A DNA stretch of 41,584 nt from Actinomycetota bacterium (GCA_010032125.1 RHAU01000001.1:1-41584); one strand, 5' to 3'; positions 1-8,277 are shown, numbered from the stretch's first letter. Notes: generated by a model not told the origin, from the letters alone. Numbers and translations are program-made.

Positions 1-971
1 CCGTCAATATGTCGTGAGTAATTCTCGATTCCGGAACAGAAGCCGAGTTGGAGCATCATTTCGATATCGAATTGCGTGCGCATGCGAAGCCGTTGCGCTT
101 CGAGTAGTTTATTTGAGCGCTCTAACTCGACAAGTCGCTCCCCTAGTTCTGCTTCGATATCAGCAATTGCGCGTTTCATGGTCTCTCGACTTGCAGAGTA
201 GTGAGTCGCAGGGAAGATGAAGACCTCTTTTACATCGCTCACAATTTCACCTGTAAGCGGATTGAGCGTTGTAAGGCGCTCAATCTCATCTCCAAACATC
301 TCTATGCGAATTGCGAGTTCTTCATATACCGGAATTATTTCAATGGTATCCCCGCGAACTCTAAAAGTTCCTCGTTCAAATGAAAGGTCATTGCGTTTAT
401 ATTGGATATCTACAAACTGACGTAACAGAGTATTTCTCTCCAAAGTATCTCCGACCGAAATTCTGATCATTCGGTCTATATATTCCTGAGGTGTGCCTAG
501 GCCATAGATACATGAAACGGTAGCCACCACCACAACATCCCGACGCGTTAATAGCGAGTAAGTCGCTGAGTAACGAAGCCTTTCAACTTCCGAATTTATT
601 GAAGCGTCTTTTTCGATAAAGGTATCGGTTTGCGGGACATAAGCTTCTGGTTGGTAGTAGTCGTAGTACGAGACAAAATATTCAACTGCATTATTCGGTA
701 AGAGCTCCCGAAATTCATTTGCTAGTTGAGCAGCCAAAGTCTTATTAGGGGCAAGAACTAATGTTGGCCTTTGAACTCTCTCGATCAACCAGGCGGTTGT
801 GGCGGATTTACCAGTGCCCGTTGCGCCAAGCAAGACAACATCTGACTCGCCTCGATTCACTCGTCGCGCCAGCTCATCTATTGCAGCAGGTTGATCACCT
901 GAAGGTCGAAAATCGCTGACGACTTTGAATTCACGTTCCGCCCGTGGTGTGCTTGTTACGGCTCGCATCAT
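1..971 (-). CDS. uvrB: UvrABC excinuclease subunit B, C-terminal part outside the window
   Basis: UvrB is the DNA-loading helicase-like subunit of nucleotide excision repair; with UvrA it verifies damage and then recruits UvrC. Translation from the ATG at 971 gives about 323 residues. They include a Walker A loop GATGTGKS (residues 49-56), the YYDYYQPEAYVPQTD damage-probing beta-hairpin region and, at the window edge, the family signature GFCSGIENYSRH. The reading frame is still open at position 1, so the C-terminal half (helicase motifs V/VI and the UvrC-binding domain) is missing only because the window ends. The start ATG overlaps the coaE stop in ATGA, implying translational coupling to coaE. 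Known synteny (rpsA-coaE-uvrB in actinobacteria) supports the call. Confidence 0.97.
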   Translation of the reverse strand, partial: MMRAVTSTPRAEREFKVVSDFRPSGDQPAAIDELARRVNRGESDVVLLGATGTGKSATTAWLIERVQRPTLVLAPNKTLAAQLANEFRELLPNNAVEYFVSYYDYYQPEAYVPQTDTFIEKDASINSEVERLRYSATYSLLTRRDVVVVATVSCIYGLGTPQEYIDRMIRISVGDTLERNTLLRQFVDIQYKRNDLSFERGTFRVRGDTIEIIPVYEELAIRIEMFGDEIERLTTLNPLTGEIVSDVKEVFIFPATHYSASRETMKRAIADIEAELGERLVELERSNKLLEAQRLRMRTQFDIEMMLQLGFCSGIENYSRHID

Positions 972-1564
972 GCGTTAGTCCGTGGCAAGAGTTCGCGTTC
1001 CCACAAAGTTTCAACGCTTCTCGTCAGATCATCGAGAGTTCCATTATTGGTGATAACAATGTCGGCTATTGCCTCTCGCTCTGCACCGCTTGCTTGTGCT
1101 GCAATCCGCTTATTAATTTCATAATCCTTCATGCCGCGGTCTCGGAGCCGCGCCCGACGAATCTCAAGGTCAGCCTCTACCGAAATGACGAGATCAAAAC
1201 GGGATGCGCCATTTGTTTCGACAAGAAGTGGAATTTGATTAATAACTACGCGATTCTCGCCCACTCGATTGATTATCTTTGTCGCCATTTCCCTGACGAT
1301 GGGATGGATGATGGCTTCGAGATCCTTGCGCGCACTCGGATCATCAAAAACTATCTGCGCCAACTTTCCGCGATCAATATCACCATCGGAAAGTATCGAA
1401 TCTCCAAATCGAGCAATGACGTGGTCGTACCCATGGCCGCCTCGTTCAATTGCGTCGCGAGCCAATTCATCAGAATCAATAACGACTGCTCCCAGGCTCG
1501 CAAATATCTCCGCTACTGTGGATTTACCGGATCCAATCCCGCCAGTGAGTGCGACCTTCAGCAT
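968..1564 (-). CDS. coaE: Dephospho-CoA kinase
   Basis: CoaE phosphorylates the 3'-hydroxyl of dephospho-CoA, the last step of coenzyme A synthesis, in the cytoplasm. The 198-residue product is the normal length for single-domain bacterial CoaE; mycobacterial enzymes carry an extra GrpB-like domain that is absent here. It begins MLKVALTGGIGSGKST with a P-loop at residues 8-15, followed by a DSDELARD segment typical of the substrate-binding region. The gene lies downstream of rpsA but behind a strong terminator, and has a candidate -10 box TAGGCT exactly 6 nt before the ATG with no Shine-Dalgarno. It is probably transcribed separately as a leaderless mRNA with uvrB, whose start overlaps its stop by 4 nt. 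Confidence 0.96.
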   Translation of the reverse strand: MLKVALTGGIGSGKSTVAEIFASLGAVVIDSDELARDAIERGGHGYDHVIARFGDSILSDGDIDRGKLAQIVFDDPSARKDLEAIIHPIVREMATKIINRVGENRVVINQIPLLVETNGASRFDLVISVEADLEIRRARLRDRGMKDYEINKRIAAQASGAEREAIADIVITNNGTLDDLTRSVETLWERELLPRTNA

Positions 1565-1570
1565 TTCTTG

Positions 1571-1576
1571 AGCCTA
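1571..1576 (-). promoter_or_regulatory. Candidate -10 box for a leaderless coaE-uvrB transcript
   Basis: TAGGCT on the minus strand ends 6 nt before the coaE ATG (spacer CAAGAA). In actinobacteria a TANNNT hexamer at this distance commonly sets +1 on the start codon. There is no convincing -35 and no Shine-Dalgarno. The box lies just downstream of the rpsA terminator, where a new promoter is needed. Confidence 0.5.
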
Positions 1577-1604
1577 TCTAAACCGTTTATGAATATTCAC
1601 TTCG

Positions 1605-1640
1605 AAAAAAGTTTTGGGCCCTACGAAATTCGCAGGGCCC
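1605..1640 (-). terminator. Intrinsic terminator after rpsA
   Basis: On the minus strand GGGCCCT (1622-1616 on the plus-strand complement) pairs with AGGGCCC (1634-1640). The stem extends inward through GCGA/TTCGT to about 11 base pairs with a very small loop. It is followed by AAAAC and then six T residues (1610-1605). This is a textbook Rho-independent terminator 22 nt after the rpsA stop. It separates rpsA from coaE. Confidence 0.9.
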
Positions 1641-1662
1641 AGAGAACTATTTCCGACTGCGC

Positions 1663-3012
1663 TTACTCCGCGCTTTCGGTTGGTGTGGCCGCAGCCGCAG
1701 CCGCATCAGCAGCTTGAGCTTCAGCCTTCTGCTTCTTGTGCGCTAGGAAACGCGCTTGAGCTTCTGCGTACTGACGCTCCCACTCTTCACGCTGTGCTTC
1801 ATAGCCAGGCTTCCACTCCTGAGTTTGTGCATCGAATCCTTCTGGATAGATGAAGTTTCCGCTCTCGTCGTAACGAGCCGGCATTCCATATTGTGTTGGA
1901 TCAAAAGCTTCAACAGGAACGTCGTGTCCTTCGTTTGCTTGCTTTAGCGAAAGTGAGATACGACGACGCTCAAGATCGATATCAATAATTTTCACGAAGA
2001 GTTGATCGCCAACTTGAACAACCTGCTCAGGAATCTCGACATGTCGTTCTGCAAGTTCTGAGATGTGGACTAATCCTTCAATGCCATCGAATACCTTAAT
2101 AAAAGCTCCGAATGGAACCAGTTTGGTTACCTCACCTGGTACAACTTGATTAATGGTGTGAGTACGTGCAAATGCTTGCCACGGATCTTCTTGAGTTGCC
2201 TTGAGAGAGAGGGAAACTCGTTCTCTTTCAAAATCAACTTCGAGAACTTCAACGGTAACTTCATCGCCAACTTGAACTACTTCGCCGGGATGATCGATGT
2301 GTTTCCATGACAGTTCGGAGACGTGTACGAGTCCATCTACGCCACCAAGATCAACGAAAGCGCCGAAGTTGACGATTGATGAGACAACGCCCTGGCGAAC
2401 TTGTCCTTTTTGAAGCTGATTAAGGAAAGTTGTACGCGATTCAGATTGGGTCTGCTCAAGATATGCGCGACGAGAAAGAACGACGTTATTTCGATTCTTA
2501 TCCAATTCGATAATGCGCGCTTCTACTTGCTTCCCGATATAAGGAGAAAGGTCTCGAACACGGCGCATTTCGACGAGAGATGCTGGAAGGAATCCGCGAA
2601 GACCGATATCAACAATGAGACCGCCCTTGACTACTTCAATGACCGTTCCAACGACAACTTCATCGCGTTCCTTTTTACCTTCAATCTCCCCCCACGCCTT
2701 CTCGTATTGAGCGCGCTTCTTCGAGAGGATGAGACGACCTTCTTTATCTTCTTTCTGTAAAACTAAAGCTTCGACAGATTCGCCGACTTTGACAAGATCG
2801 CTGGGATCTAAATCGTGGCGAATTGAAAGTTCGCGTGCTGGAATTACGCCTTCGGTTTTGTATCCGATATCGACGAGTACTTCATCGCGATCTACTTGTA
2901 CAACGACGCCTGAGACGAGATCTCCGTCATTGAAATTCTTGATTGTTCCTTCGATTGCGGCAAGGAATTCGGCTGCCGATCCGACGTCATTGATTGAAAT
3001 TTTTGTGGACAA
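1663..3012 (-). CDS. rpsA: 30S ribosomal protein S1
   Basis: S1 binds mRNA on the 30S subunit and helps load structured or weakly Shine-Dalgarno messages. The 449-residue product has four S1 RNA-binding repeats, at roughly residues 33-102, 118-186, 203-275 and 288-360. Repeat signatures such as GVVVQVDRDEVLVDIGYKTEG and GAFVDLGGVDGLVHVSELS are visible, and each repeat ends near an RISLSLK-type strand. Four repeats is usual for actinobacterial S1 (E. coli has six). The C-terminal tail is rich in Glu, Ala and Gln. The start is TTG at 3012, preceded by GGAG 4 nt upstream; no in-frame ATG lies nearby. It has its own promoter and terminator, so it is probably monocistronic. Confidence 0.97.
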   Translation of the reverse strand: MSTKISINDVGSAAEFLAAIEGTIKNFNDGDLVSGVVVQVDRDEVLVDIGYKTEGVIPARELSIRHDLDPSDLVKVGESVEALVLQKEDKEGRLILSKKRAQYEKAWGEIEGKKERDEVVVGTVIEVVKGGLIVDIGLRGFLPASLVEMRRVRDLSPYIGKQVEARIIELDKNRNNVVLSRRAYLEQTQSESRTTFLNQLQKGQVRQGVVSSIVNFGAFVDLGGVDGLVHVSELSWKHIDHPGEVVQVGDEVTVEVLEVDFERERVSLSLKATQEDPWQAFARTHTINQVVPGEVTKLVPFGAFIKVFDGIEGLVHISELAERHVEIPEQVVQVGDQLFVKIIDIDLERRRISLSLKQANEGHDVPVEAFDPTQYGMPARYDESGNFIYPEGFDAQTQEWKPGYEAQREEWERQYAEAQARFLAHKKQKAEAQAADAAAAAATPTESAE

Positions 3013-3132
3013 GATGCTCCGTGGGGAATTGTGTGAGTAGGGAACGCAAGAAATCCGACTCCAAACTTTTTTAGGATTTGGGCACTTCCTACTACGTCCG
3101 AGGTCGTACAGGATTTTCTAGCGCGGAGCGGA

Positions 3133-3162
3133 AGGTTACTTTCTGCGGCAATGAAAGGTCAA
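3133..3162 (-). promoter_or_regulatory. Candidate sigma-70-type promoter for rpsA
   Basis: On the minus strand TTGACC (complement of 3157-3162) and TAACCT (complement of 3133-3138) are separated by 18 nt. They lie just downstream of the polA stop. Transcription would start near 3126, giving a leader of about 115 nt before the rpsA TTG. I see no convincing S1 autoregulatory fold in this leader. Confidence 0.6.
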
Positions 3163-3170
3163 TTTAAGGG

Positions 3171-5717
3171 CTAGTGCCCTGCTTGATCCCAACTCTTTCC
3201 AAAACCAACGCTGACATCAAGTGGCGCCTTCAGAGGATATGCGCCCCCCATTTCGCGGCGAACTAAGGATTCAAGCGCCCTCTCCTCGCCTGGTGCAACC
3301 TCGAAAATCAATTCGTCATGGACCTGAAGCAAGAGTCGAGAAGTGAGTTTCTCCTGTGTCAATGCCTTCGTCACATTGATCATCGCTACTTTGATGATGT
3401 CCGCTGCAGAACCTTGGATAGGAGCATTGAGCGCCATCCGCTCGGCGACTTCTCTTCGTTGTCGGTTTTCATGAACGAGATCAGGAAGGTATCTGCGCCG
3501 ACCCAGAATTGTTTCTGTGTAGCCCTTCTCGCGAGCAATCTTTACAACCTCTTTCAAATAATCCTGAATGCCTCCGAATCTTTCGAAGTACTTGCCCATG
3601 AGAGCGCTGGCATCTGTTGGCGAGATATCCAATTGTTGAGCGAGTCCAAAGGATGAAAGTCCATATGCCAATCCATATGACATTGCCTTTATCTGCCTGC
3701 GCATCTCTGCCGTTACATCTCGTGGCGATACTGAAAATACTTGGGATGCAACTGTTGAATGAAGGTCTTCTCCCGCATGGAATGCCTTGAGTAATCCAGC
3801 ATCACCAGATAAGTGGGCCATGATGCGCATCTCAATTTGGCTGTAATCAGCGGTCATGAGTTGAGTAAAAGGAGGGTGCGCAATAAAACAATCGCGGATT
3901 TTCCGCCCTTCGTCAGTTCGAATCGGGATGTTTTGCAGATTTGGTTCGGTGGATGAGAGTCGACCAGTAGCGGTGATGGTCTGCTGAAAGGTCGTGTGAA
4001 TTCGTTGGTCGTGAGCGATTGCGTTTTGTAGACCCTCTACCGTCGTCCGTAATTTCGATGACTCTCGAATGGAGAGAAGATTGTGAAGGACCGGATGTTT
4101 CGTGGTCGCGAAGAGCCATTCAAGGGAATCGGCATCGGTGCTGTAGCCCGTCTTGATTCGTTTGGTTTTCGGAAGTTTTAGTTCTTCAAAAAGCACGCTC
4201 TGGAGTTGTTTAGGTGAGGCCACATTGAATTCGTGGCCGACCGCCTCATAGGCGTTTTTTGTCGCAGTAGATTCTTGGTCTGAGAAGTGGTTATGCAGTG
4301 ATGTCAACGCTTTCTTATCAATTCCAATTCCGGTCTGCTCAATCTCCGCCAATATGTGCAATATTGGAATCTCAATATCCTCCAATAGTTTCACCTGCTC
4401 GGTATCGGCCAACTCCTTCCTCAGTGCAGCAGAAAGCGATAAGAGATATGCAGCTAACTCTGGATTCCAAGAAGATGAGAAAAGGTCTGCACTTTCTGCT
4501 GATACTTCTATTCCAACATAGCGGCGTATCAATGATTCAAGTTCAAGATCTCGTGTTCCAGGATTAAGAAGATATGCTGCAATTTCACAATCGAAATCAA
4601 CGTGACCGAGGTAGCGTAGTAAGAGTTTGCCTTGATACGTGACTACCTTAAGGTCCTCAGGAATATTCAGTTCGATTGCGGGGGCAACATAGACCTCATC
4701 GCCGCCCATACATAGCGCAATTTCCTCTTCATTGGTTAAAAGTGAAATTTCTCCAGACACGTCATTGATTTTCTTCTGAAGTTCATTTTTCGTTATTCGA
4801 ACTAGTGTGACCGCTTGGCTCTTCGTTTTTGCAGGCTCAGATGCATCGCCACTGAGGTTTTTCGCGCGATCCCGTAGCGCTTTAATTTCAAGTTTTTCAA
4901 ATAATGAGGTTGTCTTTCCAAGATTTACACCAGTCCACTGAAGTTTGTTCAACTCAATATCTATAGGAACGTCGTGGCGAAGCGTGGTGAGCTCTCTATT
5001 GGTGATCACGGCAGACAAGGAAGAGCGAAGTGCATCTCCGGCCTTACCCGGCACTTCATCGACTCGGGCGATGAGCGAAGAGAGCGATCCAAATTCATTA
5101 ATCCACTTTGCTGCCGTCTTCTCTCCCACGCCAGGTATCGAAGGCAAGTTATCGCTGGGATCGCCACGAAGCGCAGCAAAATCTGGGTACTGCTCTGGAG
5201 TCAGTCCGTACTTCTCAACGACTGCCGCAGGCGTCATCCGCGCTAGTTCAGTCACGCCCTTTTTCGGATAAAGAACTGTGACTCCCTCTCGTATCAGTTG
5301 AAACGAATCTCGATCCCCGGTGCAAATCAGCACTTCTCCCATCGGTCGTAGCTTGTCAACAATGGTGGCGATGATGTCATCTGCTTCAAAGCCTTCTAAT
5401 TCAAAATGAGGAATATTGAATGCATCTAGCAATTCGTTGATGTACGTGAGTTGCGAACGAAATTCATCGGGAGTCGTTGCCCGATTTGCCTTGTACTCCG
5501 GAAATTTCTCCGTTCTAAAGGTTTTTCTCGAGACATCGAAAGCCGTAGCGATATGGGTTGGTTTTTCATCACGAATCAGATTCATCACCATGGATGCAAA
5601 TCCATAAATCGCGTTGGTGTGCTGTCCAGTTGAAGTCGTGAAGTTCTCTACTGGCAAGGCGTAGAAGGCTCGATACGCCAGAGAGTGGCCATCAAGTAAG
5701 AGAATCCGATTGGACAT
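3171..5717 (-). CDS. polA: DNA polymerase I
   Basis: PolA fills gaps and removes RNA primers during replication and repair. The 848-residue product has an N-terminal 5'-3' exonuclease domain (starts MSNRILLLDGHSLAYR; D9; GVGEKTA helix-hairpin-helix), a middle domain, and a C-terminal polymerase. Motif A is DYSQIEMR (D624), the O-helix is KAMSYGLAYG (K677, Y681) and motif C is VHDE (D801, E802). The middle domain lacks the DxE catalytic motif of 3'-5' exonucleases, so proofreading is probably absent, as in mycobacterial Pol I. Tyr in the O-helix matches the actinobacterial and T7 type rather than E. coli Phe. I start at ATG 5717, not the in-frame TTG at 5726, because TAGTAT lies 8 nt upstream and would give a leaderless message. 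Confidence 0.97.
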   Translation of the reverse strand: MSNRILLLDGHSLAYRAFYALPVENFTTSTGQHTNAIYGFASMVMNLIRDEKPTHIATAFDVSRKTFRTEKFPEYKANRATTPDEFRSQLTYINELLDAFNIPHFELEGFEADDIIATIVDKLRPMGEVLICTGDRDSFQLIREGVTVLYPKKGVTELARMTPAAVVEKYGLTPEQYPDFAALRGDPSDNLPSIPGVGEKTAAKWINEFGSLSSLIARVDEVPGKAGDALRSSLSAVITNRELTTLRHDVPIDIELNKLQWTGVNLGKTTSLFEKLEIKALRDRAKNLSGDASEPAKTKSQAVTLVRITKNELQKKINDVSGEISLLTNEEEIALCMGGDEVYVAPAIELNIPEDLKVVTYQGKLLLRYLGHVDFDCEIAAYLLNPGTRDLELESLIRRYVGIEVSAESADLFSSSWNPELAAYLLSLSAALRKELADTEQVKLLEDIEIPILHILAEIEQTGIGIDKKALTSLHNHFSDQESTATKNAYEAVGHEFNVASPKQLQSVLFEELKLPKTKRIKTGYSTDADSLEWLFATTKHPVLHNLLSIRESSKLRTTVEGLQNAIAHDQRIHTTFQQTITATGRLSSTEPNLQNIPIRTDEGRKIRDCFIAHPPFTQLMTADYSQIEMRIMAHLSGDAGLLKAFHAGEDLHSTVASQVFSVSPRDVTAEMRRQIKAMSYGLAYGLSSFGLAQQLDISPTDASALMGKYFERFGGIQDYLKEVVKIAREKGYTETILGRRRYLPDLVHENRQRREVAERMALNAPIQGSAADIIKVAMINVTKALTQEKLTSRLLLQVHDELIFEVAPGEERALESLVRREMGGAYPLKAPLDVSVGFGKSWDQAGH

Positions 5718-5725
5718 CAACGGCA

Positions 5726-5731
5726 ATACTA
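5726..5731 (-). promoter_or_regulatory. Candidate -10 box for leaderless polA
   Basis: TAGTAT on the minus strand lies 8 nt before the polA ATG at 5717. No Shine-Dalgarno is present. The box overlaps the alternative TTG start at 5726, which argues against that TTG being used. It sits back to back with the thioesterase promoter. Confidence 0.5.
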
Positions 5732-5743
5732 GAGATAGGCACC

Positions 5744-5749
5744 TACAAT
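5744..5749 (+). promoter_or_regulatory. Candidate -10 box for a leaderless thioesterase transcript
   Basis: TACAAT ends 6 nt before the ATG at 5756 (spacer TACCGC). There is no Shine-Dalgarno between them. The same hexamer at the same distance precedes priA (21380-21385). Confidence 0.65.
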
Positions 5750-5755
5750 TACCGC

Positions 5756-6163
5756 ATGAAAGATTTCATGGAGATTCTTCGTGAACGCGGTAGCGGTGCC
5801 CTTGATAAGAAGATGGGTATTGAAATCATCGAGGCCTCTCCGCAACGTCTCGTTGGCACGATGCCGGTAGAGGGAAATACACAACCTCTCGGATTACTTC
5901 ATGGCGGAGCAAATGTTGTCCTAGCAGAGAGTTTGGGCTCCATCGGCACGCAACTTCATGCTGGCCCCAACCGCAGAATTGTTGGAGTTGATATCAACGC
6001 AACTCATCACAAGTCAGCGACAACGGGAGTAGTCACTGGCGTAGCTACAGCGATAACTCTCGGTAAGACTTTATGTTGCTACGACGTTGAAATTACAAAC
6101 GATAAGGGCGAACGAACCTGCACCGCCCGAATTACCTGTTTGATATTGGCCGAACGCTCTTAA
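5756..6163 (+). CDS. PaaI/hotdog-fold acyl-CoA thioesterase
   Basis: This small hotdog-fold protein of 135 residues probably hydrolyses an acyl-CoA thioester; the substrate cannot be told from sequence. It carries the PaaI/EntH-type signature around residues 43-58: Q43 and the H49-G50-G51 turn, followed by Glu58 on the central helix as the likely catalytic acid. Residues about 66-130 form the beta-sheet with GVDINATHHKSA, typical of the family. It is divergent from polA (38 nt between start codons) and convergent with pdtaR, with their stop codons interlocked in a TTAA. Conserved placement beside polA is, from memory, seen in other actinobacteria. Confidence is high for the fold and moderate for the reaction. 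Confidence 0.85.
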   Translation: MKDFMEILRERGSGALDKKMGIEIIEASPQRLVGTMPVEGNTQPLGLLHGGANVVLAESLGSIGTQLHAGPNRRIVGVDINATHHKSATTGVVTGVATAITLGKTLCCYDVEITNDKGERTCTARITCLILAERS

Positions 6164-6169
6164 CGTTCG
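6151..6169. terminator. Small symmetric hairpin at the convergent thioesterase/pdtaR stops
   Basis: CGAACG (6151-6156) and CGTTCG (6164-6169) form a 6-bp stem with a 7-nt loop that contains both overlapping stop codons. Neither side has a T-run, so any terminator role (bidirectional) is speculative. Confidence 0.25.
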
Positions 6170-6744
6170 AGCGAAGATCCTGGATTAATAACCGCTTCTG
6201 CTACTTCTTTCATGGTGATACGACGATCCATCGCTGCTCGTTGAATCCACGAAAAGGCTTCAGGTTCGCTGAGATTGAGCGCCTTCATCAAAATTCCCTT
6301 TGCTCTATCAATCAATTTTCTACTTTCAAGGCGCTCATGCAAGTCTGCTACTTCTGCAGCCAAAGAGCGCATCTGTGTGTGGCGACTTATGGCGATCTCT
6401 ATTGATGGAACCAAATCATTGATGGTGAATGGTTTAACAACATAAGCCATGGCCCCGGCATCGCGGGCACGCTCGACAAGATCGCGTTGACTAAATGCTG
6501 TGAGCATCAGAACCGGTGCGATGTCGATAATTTTTTCCGCGGCGGAAATTCCATCGAGTACCGGCATCTTGACATCGAGAATTGCAATATCTGGTCGCAA
6601 GTTCTCCGCGAGTTCTATCGCTTCTTGACCATTGGTTGCTTCACCAACAACGTCGTAGCCAGCTTCGCGGAGCATTTCAACCAAATCCATGCGAATGAGA
6701 GTCTCGTCTTCTGCGACAAGAATCCGGGCTGGCGTGTGAGTCAT
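6160..6744 (-). CDS. pdtaR: ANTAR-domain response regulator, PdtaR type
   Basis: PdtaR-type regulators receive phosphate from the PdtaS histidine kinase and act as RNA-binding antiterminators through ANTAR. The 194-residue product has a receiver domain (residues 6-122) with the acidic pair E12/D13, phosphoacceptor D57 in ILDVKMP, T82 and K104. A C-terminal ANTAR domain (about 125-188) has the RAKGILMKALNLSEPEAF signature. No pdtaS kinase is in the window; it is normally unlinked. The start ATG at 6744 lies one base after the mature 3' end of a tRNA gene, and the only Shine-Dalgarno-like GAGG is inside the tRNA acceptor stem, 3 nt from the ATG. Expression may therefore depend on tRNA excision. 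Confidence 0.94.
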   Translation of the reverse strand: MTHTPARILVAEDETLIRMDLVEMLREAGYDVVGEATNGQEAIELAENLRPDIAILDVKMPVLDGISAAEKIIDIAPVLMLTAFSQRDLVERARDAGAMAYVVKPFTINDLVPSIEIAISRHTQMRSLAAEVADLHERLESRKLIDRAKGILMKALNLSEPEAFSWIQRAAMDRRITMKEVAEAVINPGSSLER

Positions 6745-6745
6745 G

Positions 6746-6818
6746 TGCCTCGAGTCGGATTTGAACCGACACTGTGCGGTTTTTGAGACCGCCCTCTCTA
6801 CCGTTGGAGTACCGAGGC
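6746..6818 (-). tRNA. tRNA-Leu, anticodon CAA, short variable region
   Basis: The minus strand folds as a 73-nt cloverleaf. The acceptor stem is GCCTCGG/TCGAGGC with one G-T pair and discriminator A73. The D arm has a 3-bp stem CTC/GAG, and the anticodon stem is GCGGT/ACCGC with loop CTCAAAA (anticodon CAA, reading UUG). The variable region is ACAGT, only 5 nt. The T arm is GTCGG/CCGAC with loop TTCAAAT. CCA is not encoded. A short (class I) variable region is unusual for bacterial tRNA-Leu, which normally has a long extra arm. The gene lies 13 nt after the pyk stop and 1 nt before the pdtaR ATG, so it is probably excised from a pyk-tRNA-pdtaR transcript. Confidence 0.88.
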
Positions 6819-6831
6819 GAGGTTTTCTATC

Positions 6832-8271
6832 TTAGCGATAGGCCGGAGCCTTGCCACCTACAGCATCTCCGATGCTATGTACTCGCATCGCATTGGTAGA
6901 ACCTGGGATTCCAGGTGGTGAACCTGCAACGATAACAATCTGTTCGCCTTCTTTAACTCGCTGAGATTTGAGCAAGATGGAATCCACTTGTTTGACCATC
7001 TGATCTGTCGTTTCAACAAAAGGCGCAAGTATTGCTTCCGTTCCCCACGTTAATGAAAGTTGATTGAGCGTTGCTTCATCGGGCGTCAGTGCAACAATCG
7101 GGATCGGCGAGCGAAGTCGTGAAAGACGTCGTGCTGTATCACCGGATTTCGTAAATGTTGCAAGATATTTAGCGCCAATAGTTGCGCCAACATCGGCGGC
7201 GGCCTTTGTTATTGCTCCACCTTTAGTCTTGGGATTGTGGAGTAGATGTGAGATCGTGTGCAGCGCTTCAGATTCGGTTTTTTCGATAATTCTTGCCATA
7301 GTTTGAACGGCCTCAATCGGGAATTTACCCACGCTGGTCTCCCCCGAGAGCATCAACGCATCTGCTCCATCAAGAATGGCGTTGGCACAATCAGTTGCTT
7401 CAGCACGTGTTGGTCGAGAATTGGTGATCATTGAATCCAACATCTGTGTTGCGACAATGACGGGTTTAGCCATTTCTCGAGCCAGGGTGACGCATCTCTT
7501 TTGCACGAGAGGAATATCTTCAATCGGCATCTCCACGCCAAGATCACCTCGCGCGACCATAATTCCATCAAAGGCATCGATGATTTCCTGAAGATTATCG
7601 ACAGCTTGTGGCTTCTCAATCTTTGCAATGACCGGGCGGAATATTCCAAGCTCCTTCATGACCTTATGAACATCGTCAATATCCCTCGCCGAACGCACGA
7701 AAGACAAGGCAATGAAATCTGCTCCGGCCTTTAATCCCCATCGAAGATCTTCAACATCCTTCTCTGACATTGCCGGAACAGAGACAGCGACTCCAGGGAG
7801 ATTGAGGCCTTTATTGTTTGAGATCGGACCTGGCTCGATGCAGGTAGTGACAACATCATTTCCTTTGACAGAGACGACTTCGACAGCAACCTTTCCATCA
7901 TCGATCAAAATGCGGTCCCCTACTTTGCAATCACCTGGTAGTCCTTTATAGGTCGTGCTGACTCGCTCCTTCGTACCCACAATCTCATCCGTTGTAATTG
8001 TGAGCTTCTCACCGCGAGCAAGTTCGTATGGACCTGATTCAAATTTCCCTAGTCGAATCTTCGGGCCTTGAAGATCCACAAGTATCGCTACTGGACGTTG
8101 TGCATCAGCAGCAGCTTGCCGAACCAAAGCGAAGCGCTTGGCATGTTCGTCGTAAGTTCCGTGGGAAAGGTTGAGGCGTGCAACGCTCATGCCAGCATCA
8201 ATCAATGCAGCAACGTTTTCAGGACTCTCCACTGCAGGACCCATGGTGCAGACTATTTTCGCGCGGCGCAT
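6832..8271 (-). CDS. pyk: Pyruvate kinase
   Basis: Pyruvate kinase transfers phosphate from phosphoenolpyruvate to ADP, the last step of glycolysis. The 479-residue product is full length. It starts MRRAKIVCTMGPA and shows the substrate and metal motifs RLNLSHG, the signature IAKIEKPQAVDN with the catalytic Lys, VARGDLGVEMP, and MLDSM...TRAE...MLSGETSVGKFP. The C-terminal allosteric domain (about residues 350-475) is present. The gene follows gltD after 74 nt. A TAAGGT hexamer lies 6 nt before the ATG and could be a -10 box or a Shine-Dalgarno-like AAGG. Downstream, only 13 nt separate the stop from the tRNA gene. Confidence 0.97.
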   Translation of the reverse strand: MRRAKIVCTMGPAVESPENVAALIDAGMSVARLNLSHGTYDEHAKRFALVRQAAADAQRPVAILVDLQGPKIRLGKFESGPYELARGEKLTITTDEIVGTKERVSTTYKGLPGDCKVGDRILIDDGKVAVEVVSVKGNDVVTTCIEPGPISNNKGLNLPGVAVSVPAMSEKDVEDLRWGLKAGADFIALSFVRSARDIDDVHKVMKELGIFRPVIAKIEKPQAVDNLQEIIDAFDGIMVARGDLGVEMPIEDIPLVQKRCVTLAREMAKPVIVATQMLDSMITNSRPTRAEATDCANAILDGADALMLSGETSVGKFPIEAVQTMARIIEKTESEALHTISHLLHNPKTKGGAITKAAADVGATIGAKYLATFTKSGDTARRLSRLRSPIPIVALTPDEATLNQLSLTWGTEAILAPFVETTDQMVKQVDSILLKSQRVKEGEQIVIVAGSPPGIPGSTNAMRVHSIGDAVGGKAPAYR

Positions 8272-8277
8272 TTGATT

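Noticed and set aside
944..1717. Plus-strand 257-codon open frame antisense to coaE and the rpsA end
   Set aside because: It runs through the rpsA terminator, has an Ala-rich end produced by the antisense of rpsA repeats, and resembles no protein. coaE on the other strand is certain.
3013..3132. Structured autoregulatory leader for rpsA
   Set aside because: The leader of about 115 nt shows no strong stem or SD mimic that I could support by eye.
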